Assembly: GCA_016206685.1 (NCBI GenBank)
Contig: JACQRB010000062.1
Coordinates: 1-9,607, forward strand
From: Candidatus Omnitrophota bacterium
GTDB taxonomy: Bacteria > Omnitrophota > Gorgyraeia > Aquiviventales > Aquiviventaceae
DNA length: 9,607 nucleotides
Direction of reading: 5' to 3'
Shown here: piece after piece, positions 1-4,530 of the stretch
How positions within the stretch are numbered: position 1 is the stretch's first letter
Layout: each line of letters begins with the position of its first letter
Notes under the pieces: model-generated
Seen by the model: only the letters and a program-made list of their open reading frames with translations
What the model was told of the DNA's origin: nothing
Database searches by the model: none
Program-made: the position numbers and the translations under genes

Positions 1-1
1 C

Positions 2-72
2 GCGGGTATAGCACAGTGGTAGTGCGCTAGCTTCCCAAGCTAGTTACGCGGGTTCGATTCCCGCTACCCGCT
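2..72 (+). tRNA. tRNA-Gly(CCC)
   Basis: The sequence folds as a complete 71-nt tRNA. The 7-bp acceptor stem is GCGGGTA with TACCCGC. The D arm is GCAC/GTGC, and the 5-bp anticodon stem is CTAGC/GCTAG around the loop TTCCCAA, giving anticodon CCC (reads the Gly codon GGG). The variable loop is 4 nt, and the T arm is GCGGG/CCCGC around TTCGATT. The discriminator base is T72 and no CCA is encoded, so CCA would be added after transcription. Its promoter lies left of the window. No terminator is visible before the next gene, so it may share a transcript with the NlpD-like gene. Confidence 0.97.
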
Positions 73-145
73 TGTCTGTGAGCAAAGGAATTCCGTCATC
101 ATTGATTATCGCCTGCGGGCAAGTCATGTCATCTGGTTTGCGGTT

Positions 146-730
146 GTGAGCGCGGGATGTGCCCGAGTTCCCCCAGTGCAGCCTCCCATTGCGACCGTCG
201 CACCGCTCCCCCAAGTCCAGGGCTCGTACTACCAAGTCCAGCGGGGCGAAAGTCTCTGGGGGATCGCCCATGATTTTGGGTGGGACGTCCACGCCCTTGC
301 CAAGATCAATCGGCTGTCCAATGTGCGCCAGGTGAAAGTCGGGCAGCGGCTGTTCATTCCTCCGCCGCCCGAATCGAACCGGTTTCTCTGGCCCGCCCGC
401 GGCACCGTGGGGAGCGCGAAAGAGACCGGGGGTGATGCGGCGGCTGTGCGGGGACTGGAGATCCAGGCTCAGGAAGGCGCGCTCGTGCGCGCCTCGCGCA
501 CGGGGCGAGTCGCGGTGGCGACGCGCCAGCTCTCCGGATGGGGCAAAACCGTCTTGCTGGATCACGGGGACGGGTATGTCACGGTCTATGCCAGGCTGAA
601 CCAATTGCTTGTCAGTCCAGGGATGAACGTCCAGCAGGGCAATCCGGTTGGGCAGGCCGGGCGGGCGCCGCTCTATTTTGAGATCCGCTACGGCACCTCG
701 TTGCGCGATCCGCTGCAGCTCCTCCCATGA
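146..730 (+). CDS. NlpD-like lipoprotein: LysM plus degenerate LytM (M23) domain
   Basis: Probable envelope protein of the NlpD/EnvC type, which activates cell-wall amidases at division rather than cutting peptidoglycan itself. From the GTG at 146, a LysM domain spans about residues 28-72 (YYQVQRGESLWGIA through GQRLFIP) and a LytM/M23 domain about 79-190. All usual zinc-ligand and catalytic positions are changed: V101 and E105 replace the H and D of HxGxD, R150 replaces the H of YAHL, and P175/Y177 replace the HxH of HLHFE. This matches a non-enzymatic LytM factor. The start is doubtful. GTG 146 leaves only MSAG before a lipobox cysteine, while in-frame codons upstream read MRASHVIWFAVVSAGC from CTG 113, a convincing lipoprotein signal peptide. 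ATT 101 lies 10 nt after AAGGAA and would also include it; no in-frame ATG, GTG or TTG does. The amidase-activator role is inference from family knowledge. Confidence 0.85.
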   Translation: MSAGCARVPPVQPPIATVAPLPQVQGSYYQVQRGESLWGIAHDFGWDVHALAKINRLSNVRQVKVGQRLFIPPPPESNRFLWPARGTVGSAKETGGDAAAVRGLEIQAQEGALVRASRTGRVAVATRQLSGWGKTVLLDHGDGYVTVYARLNQLLVSPGMNVQQGNPVGQAGRAPLYFEIRYGTSLRDPLQLLP

Positions 731-746
731 TCCCACCACCTGCGCC
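731..746. repeat. Left terminal inverted repeat of the cloverleaf element
   Basis: TCCCACCACCTGCGCC is the exact reverse complement of the sequence at 855-870. It begins immediately after the TGA stop codon (728-730) of the NlpD-like gene. A730 also pairs with T871, but this extra pair may come from the duplicated target rather than from the element. Confidence 0.85.
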
Positions 747-854
747 GGCTTGCCGCAGGCAAGCCTCGATGAGTATGACCGAAAGATCTGTAGATACCGC
801 GTTGTTCCTCATCGTCACAGCGGCCAACAGGCTTAACTGGAGTGGCCGCTGTGA

Positions 855-870
855 GGCGCAGGTGGTGGGA
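855..870. repeat. Right terminal inverted repeat, carrying the RBS region of the ATPase gene
   Basis: GGCGCAGGTGGTGGGA pairs perfectly with 731-746. Its last base, A870, is the first base of the ATPase ATG start codon, and its AGGTGG (860-865) is the only purine-rich stretch that could serve as a ribosome binding site. In RNA this site would be buried in the 17-bp outer stem. Confidence 0.8.
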
Positions 871-2477
871 TGAGCCACGACCTGCGCCCCACCCTGACGG
901 CGCACGTGCGCCAGCGCGTCCAGGCGCTTGACGAGGGCTTCCGTCATAACCTCGCAGTGCTCGGGCCGGTGGGCAGTGGCAAGAGCTTCTTGTTGCAGCA
1001 GGCCGTCTCCTCGTGTGCGCAAGGCCGTGCGCTGCCGGTGATGGTGACGCTCCAGCGCGACTCGATGCGGGCTTTTTTGCGGAGGTTCGCCACCGCGGTC
1101 CTGGAATCCGCCATCGCTCCCGACCATGACGAACCGCTGGAAGCCCTCCTTGCGCGCGCGGCGATCACGCTGCCCAAGACCACGGCCGCGATTGCGCAGC
1201 TGGGACGCTACGAGACCGGGCGCCTGCAGGCCGAAGCCTTCACGCATGCCCTGGATGTCATCCCCGTTCTGCACCAGGAACTCCAGCGCCCCTGCATCAT
1301 CGTGCTCGATGAGTTCCTCCATCTGGAGGCGTTGGGCGTCTCCCACGCGTTCCATGAGCTGGGCAAGCGGGTGATGACGTGGCCGTTTGCGCTGTTTCTG
1401 CTGAGCAGCTCTTCCAGCTTCCGCGCGCGCGACATCTTGCGGGAACGGTTGCAGTTGCTCTTCGGCCAATTTGAGGTGATCGCGTTGGGCCCCATCGAAC
1501 CCACGGCCGCGATCCCGTGGATGGCCCGGGAACTGCCTGAGTCGGAGTCCATGAGCCGCGTCCTGCAGTTTGTGCACCGATGGGTGGGAGGGTCTCCCTG
1601 GTATGTGAGCGTCGTGCTCGGACGAATGAAAGAACGCCTCCTCTTGAAACGCGATCGCACGCTCGACGCCGAGGCGCTGCTGGTTCAGGCCGCCTGGGAT
1701 GTGCTGGGCCATCCCAACGGCGTGTTGTATCAGTGGTGCGCGGCCCAAACCGACCAGGTGCGACATGTCCACTCTGGTCTCTTGGCACGGGAGGCCTTGG
1801 GTGCGCTTGCGCATGGGATGCGCACGACGCAGGCCATCGCCGGCTACTGCGGCACGCGCCGCAACGTGTCGGTGGCCCTGCAGGCGCTGGTGGAGCGCGA
1901 CCTCATCCAGCGCAAGGGCGGCTGTTGGGTGATTCCGGATCAGTTGCTGGCCTGTTGGTTGGCGGCCCAGCCTGAAGCCGGCCAGCCGCGAGGGGCGAAG
2001 GCCCGTCAGGCGGCGGCGAAGCGGTTTGAGCGCGCCATCCACACCCTGTGGGCCCAGTGGCAACAGGCGACGACGCAACCGTTCGCCGAGCGCATCAGCC
2101 GCCTCCTGAGATGCTTCCGCAACGAAACCGTCTCGCTCGACCACAAGACCGGACGTCTCCCATCCTTTCAAACCCTGCGCACCGAGCGGCCGGCCCGCGG
2201 CGGGGAGACCTACGTGGTCGCCGACGGCGAAGGGCGTCGCTGGTGTTGCCTGGTGCGCGAGGGTAAACTTGAGGAAGGGGATATCGCGGCCTTCGAGGAG
2301 TTTTGCCGGACCCAATCGCCGCGGCCGTCGCGAAAAGTCGTGATCGGCCAGGACGGCCTGGAGCTCAATGCGACGTTGGCGGCCAAGGCCGCCAACATGT
2401 GGGTGTGGGATCCCGACGACGTGGCGCTGTTGTCTCTGCTCTACGGACAACCCATGGCCGGCCAGCAGGTGGGGTGA
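870..2477 (+). CDS. AAA+/STAND-type ATPase with winged helix and possible PD-(D/E)XK C-terminus
   Basis: P-loop NTPase of 535 residues resembling the archaeal-ATPase/MNS branch of STAND proteins. Walker A is GPVGSGKS (32-39), Walker B is IIVLDEF (143-149), and a sensor-1-like strand LFLLSSSSSF ends near 184. GGSPWY (240-245) fits the GGxP motif of this group. A winged-helix-like segment spans about 308-365 (TTQAIAGYCGTRRNVSVALQ, then LVERDLIQRKGG). The C-terminal part, about 440-520, could be a restriction-endonuclease-like fold: E446 or D452 on one strand, then an ExK at E464-G465-K466, followed by a helix. Related ATPases carry a DUF234 nuclease-like domain there, but this match is tentative. 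The start ATG lies in the cloverleaf element's right repeat; the gene ends 7 nt before dgt, suggesting coupling. The biological role is unknown; DNA-associated or defence functions are possible but unproven. Confidence 0.85.
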   Translation: MSHDLRPTLTAHVRQRVQALDEGFRHNLAVLGPVGSGKSFLLQQAVSSCAQGRALPVMVTLQRDSMRAFLRRFATAVLESAIAPDHDEPLEALLARAAITLPKTTAAIAQLGRYETGRLQAEAFTHALDVIPVLHQELQRPCIIVLDEFLHLEALGVSHAFHELGKRVMTWPFALFLLSSSSSFRARDILRERLQLLFGQFEVIALGPIEPTAAIPWMARELPESESMSRVLQFVHRWVGGSPWYVSVVLGRMKERLLLKRDRTLDAEALLVQAAWDVLGHPNGVLYQWCAAQTDQVRHVHSGLLAREALGALAHGMRTTQAIAGYCGTRRNVSVALQALVERDLIQRKGGCWVIPDQLLACWLAAQPEAGQPRGAKARQAAAKRFERAIHTLWAQWQQATTQPFAERISRLLRCFRNETVSLDHKTGRLPSFQTLRTERPARGGETYVVADGEGRRWCCLVREGKLEEGDIAAFEEFCRTQSPRPSRKVVIGQDGLELNATLAAKAANMWVWDPDDVALLSLLYGQPMAGQQVG

Positions 2478-2484
2478 AGCAGCG

Positions 2485-3672
2485 ATGCCCGTGTCAGACC
2501 GGCAACTCCACACGCTCATCACGCGGGAAGAATTGGAAGCCCGCGAAGCGCAGTGGCTCGCCCCCTATGCCATGCAGAGCGCGCACACGCGGGGGCGGCA
2601 GCAGCCGGAGCCCGAGGACGGTTTTCGCACGGTCTATCGGCGCGACCGGGACCGGATCATCCACTCGACGGCCTTCCGCCGCCTGGAGTACAAGACCCAG
2701 GTGTTCGTCAACCACGAGGGCGATTACTACCGCACCCGCCTGACGCACACGCTGGAGGTGGCGCAGATTGCGGTGTCCATCGCCAGGGTCTTGCGGCTCA
2801 ACGAGGACTTGGTGGAGGTCATCGCGCTCGCCCACGACATCGGGCATCCGCCCTTCGGGCATGCCGGCGAGGATGCGCTGCGCTCGCTCATGAAAGACCA
2901 CGGCGGGTTTGATCATAACCTGCAGGGCCTGCGCATCGTCGATCTGCTGGAGGAACGCTACCCAAATTTCCCCGGGCTGAACCTGACCTGGGAGGTGCGT
3001 GAGAGCATCAACAAGCACCGCGCGCCGTACGAACAGCCGGGGTTGCCTGTGGCGCTGGACCCCAACGCCTCAGCCCTCCTGGAAGCCCAGATCGCGGACA
3101 TCGCGGATGAGATCGCCTACGACAATCATGATTTGGATGACGGCCTGACCTCCGGGCTGATCAAGGAAGAGGACCTTCGCGGCTTGGCGCTCTGGGACGC
3201 GGCCAGGCAGGCGATCGAGGTTCGCGCACCCCAGACCAACCCGGAGATCCGCAAGTATCAGATCATCCGCGAGTTGATCAACCGGCAAATCACCGACTTG
3301 GTCCAGGACTCCCTGCGCCGGCTGGCAGCGCACCGCGTCCAGTCAGTCGAGGACGTGCGCGCCTGCCGGGAGCGGCTCATCGGGTGCAGCGAGCCGATGC
3401 AGCAGATGCGCAAGCCCCTCAAGGCGTTTCTGTGGACGCGGCTGTACCATCACTACCGCGTCGTGCGCATGGCCGATAAGGCCACGCGTTTCATCACGGA
3501 GCTCTTCGAGCTGTACCTGAAGAAGCCGGAGCAGCTGCCCAACACGACGCGCTCGCGCGTCGAGCGGGGGGAGGAGCCGTCCCGCGTCGTGTGCGACTAC
3601 ATTGCCGGCATGACGGACCGATACTGCTTGGAGGAATACAAGAAATTGTTTGACCCCTTTGAGCGGGTCTGA
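2485..3672 (+). CDS. dgt: dGTPase-like deoxynucleoside triphosphate triphosphohydrolase
   Basis: HD-domain enzyme that hydrolyses dNTPs (classically dGTP) to the deoxynucleoside and tripolyphosphate in the cytoplasm, limiting the dNTP pool. The 395-residue protein has the family's features: FRRLEYKTQVF (65-75), R85-L-T-H88 as the first metal ligand, the HD pair H117-D118 within AHDIGHPPFGHAGED (116-130, with H121 and H126), GGFDHNLQG (140-148), and the ADIADEIAYDNHDLDDG block (204-220) supplying the distal metal aspartate. Length is typical of the shorter bacterial dNTPase family rather than the ~500-residue E. coli Dgt, so it may act on several dNTPs. I chose ATG 2485 because it starts 7 nt after the upstream stop; an in-frame upstream ATG at 2368 would overlap the ATPase gene by about 110 bp and add an Arg/Pro-rich, unconserved-looking extension. 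Confidence 0.95.
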   Translation: MPVSDRQLHTLITREELEAREAQWLAPYAMQSAHTRGRQQPEPEDGFRTVYRRDRDRIIHSTAFRRLEYKTQVFVNHEGDYYRTRLTHTLEVAQIAVSIARVLRLNEDLVEVIALAHDIGHPPFGHAGEDALRSLMKDHGGFDHNLQGLRIVDLLEERYPNFPGLNLTWEVRESINKHRAPYEQPGLPVALDPNASALLEAQIADIADEIAYDNHDLDDGLTSGLIKEEDLRGLALWDAARQAIEVRAPQTNPEIRKYQIIRELINRQITDLVQDSLRRLAAHRVQSVEDVRACRERLIGCSEPMQQMRKPLKAFLWTRLYHHYRVVRMADKATRFITELFELYLKKPEQLPNTTRSRVERGEEPSRVVCDYIAGMTDRYCLEEYKKLFDPFERV

Positions 3673-3673
3673 G

Positions 3674-3708
3674 TCAGGAGGCAGTACGCAGTAGGCAGTA
3701 AGCAGGAG
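3674..3708. repeat. Heptanucleotide tandem array (GCAGTAN type)
   Basis: Five consecutive heptads: TCAGGAG, GCAGTAC, GCAGTAG, GCAGTAA, GCAGGAG. They begin directly after the dgt stop codon and fill much of the 60-nt gap before the next gene. On the minus strand the units read NNACTGC/CTCCTGC, sharing the CTGC core of the TTTCTGC heptads at 3781-3815. Heptad arrays of this general kind are known as STRRs in cyanobacteria; the relation here is only by analogy. Confidence 0.8.
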
Positions 3709-3721
3709 GAGAGGTAACCGC

Positions 3722-3732
3722 GGAGGAGGAGG
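3722..3732 (+). promoter_or_regulatory. Strong Shine-Dalgarno region for the lipoprotein gene
   Basis: GGAGGAGGAGG lies directly before ATG 3733. The GGAGG at 3722-3726 gives a 6-nt spacer, which supports the chosen start. It sits in the loop that would form if the two heptad arrays (3681-3708 and 3781-3808) paired in RNA. Confidence 0.7.
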
Positions 3733-4515
3733 ATGAGCAACAGCGTCACACGATCGGCTCCAGCATTGAGGACGTGCACCGTTCTGCTTTCTGCTTTCTG
3801 CTTTCTGCTCACTGTCCTTGGATGTGGGGGGAAGACCAGTTCGTTGTTGTTGGAACGCCAGGCACGAGGCCCCATCGCGGAAGAGCAAGCCGTCGCCACA
3901 TCCGTGATCTGGGCGTTGGAGCCTGCCACGCAAACCAAAACCCAAAACGGCCTGGACATCTCGCTGACCCACGCCACCATGCCGTACCTGAACAAGCTGT
4001 TTAACAACAAGCAGGTCTTCGGCGGCCATGCCGGCCTGAATCCCTATTTCAGAGAGCAGTTGGTGTTCTATGTGAGGATCGCCAACCACACCGGCAAGCG
4101 TGTGCGGATTGAGCCGGATCGGTTCGTCTTGCTGGACGACCGGGGCAGTCAATACCACTTCCTCAGCCCGGATTACGGGACCGCCCTGGCCGAATCCAAG
4201 GCGCCGGTGGCCACCACGACTCGCGGGATCTTGGACGACGCCAGGCCCGGGTATTTCGGCGTGGGATTGCCGGTCGGCAAGATCATCGGCAAGCCCCAGC
4301 AGCGCTTCGCCCTCCTGGAACTCGCGAGCCTGCAAGCCGGAGATATCTACGACGGGGTCGTCTACGATGGGCTGATCGCCTTCTGGAGTCCCCACTGGGA
4401 AAGCCAGAAACTCAAGCTCATCCTGGGCGGCATCAAGACGAACTTCGACGCGGCGGATCTCCCGCAGGCGGTGCTGGAGTTCGTGTTTGAGTGTGCCGCC
4501 AGCCATCCAAAGTAA
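3733..4515 (+). CDS. Putative lipoprotein, DUF4352-like fold possible
   Basis: Secreted, membrane-anchored protein of 260 residues with unknown function. The N-terminus is a lipoprotein signal peptide: basic residues R7 and R13, hydrophobic core about 16-29, and a V28-L29-G30-C31 lipobox. The mature part contains a beta-rich segment, LVFYVRIANHTGKRVRI followed by FVLLDDRGSQYHF (about 110-143), reminiscent of the N-terminal strands of DUF4352-type Ig-like domains found on many bacterial lipoproteins. That resemblance is by eye only. Residues 43-75 suggest a preceding linker or strand. The hydrophobic core is encoded by a TTTCTGC heptanucleotide repeat, which is odd: a seven-base slip would shift the frame and abolish the protein. 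The gene follows dgt by 60 nt and precedes the helicase gene by 15 nt, so it is probably co-transcribed with both. Confidence 0.8.
   Translation: MSNSVTRSAPALRTCTVLLSAFCFLLTVLGCGGKTSSLLLERQARGPIAEEQAVATSVIWALEPATQTKTQNGLDISLTHATMPYLNKLFNNKQVFGGHAGLNPYFREQLVFYVRIANHTGKRVRIEPDRFVLLDDRGSQYHFLSPDYGTALAESKAPVATTTRGILDDARPGYFGVGLPVGKIIGKPQQRFALLELASLQAGDIYDGVVYDGLIAFWSPHWESQKLKLILGGIKTNFDAADLPQAVLEFVFECAASHPK
3781..3815. repeat. Heptanucleotide tandem array (TTTCTGC) inside the signal peptide coding region
   Basis: Units are GTTCTGC, three perfect TTTCTGC copies (3788-3808), then the decayed TCACTGT. Seven is not a multiple of three, so the repeat runs through all three frames. It encodes LLSAFCFLL, which forms the hydrophobic core of the signal peptide. 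The array is inverted relative to the array at 3674-3708. Confidence 0.85.
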
Positions 4516-4530
4516 ACAGCGGCCCGCGCG

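Larger units (their letters stand above)
730..871. mobile_element. Cloverleaf palindromic element (MITE/ERIC-like), undescribed as far as I can tell
   Basis: Four perfect helices tile this 142-nt stretch. The outer 17-bp inverted repeat is 730-746 with 855-871 (left arm ATCCCACCACCTGCGCC). Arm 1 is 747-754/758-765 (8 bp, loop GCA). Arm 2 is 767-773/808-814 (CGATGAG/CTCATCG, 34-nt loop). Arm 3 is 815-826/843-854 (12 bp, 16-nt loop). Only T766 is unpaired at the junction. TGA occurs at 728-730 and 871-873, as expected of a 3-bp target duplication; a 4-bp ATGA duplication at 727-730 and 870-873 is also possible. No protein is encoded, so any transposition would need a transposase supplied elsewhere. 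A structured RNA or attenuator inside the operon is the alternative; the two ideas are compatible. The helices are seen directly; mobility is inferred. Confidence 0.72.

Noticed and set aside
44..739. A 231-codon minus-strand frame opposite the NlpD-like gene
   Set aside because: It overlaps the tRNA-Gly gene and shows no domain; the plus strand has LysM and LytM features.
730..871. An ordinary intrinsic terminator between the NlpD-like gene and the ATPase
   Set aside because: There is no T tract after any stem, and the right arm runs directly into the next start codon; the four-helix design is different in kind.
2368..2484. Longer dgt start at ATG 2368
   Set aside because: The 39 extra residues overlap the well-supported ATPase coding region and are Arg/Pro/Cys-rich. 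The ATG at 2485 gives a normal N-terminus 7 nt after the upstream stop.
612..2522. A 636-codon open frame on the minus strand opposite the ATPase
   Set aside because: The plus-strand frame has Walker A, Walker B and GGxP motifs, whereas the minus-strand product has no recognisable motif and crosses the cloverleaf element and two gene boundaries.
3674..3815. A CRISPR array
   Set aside because: The repeats are 7-nt tandem units without spacers, and one array is inside a coding region.
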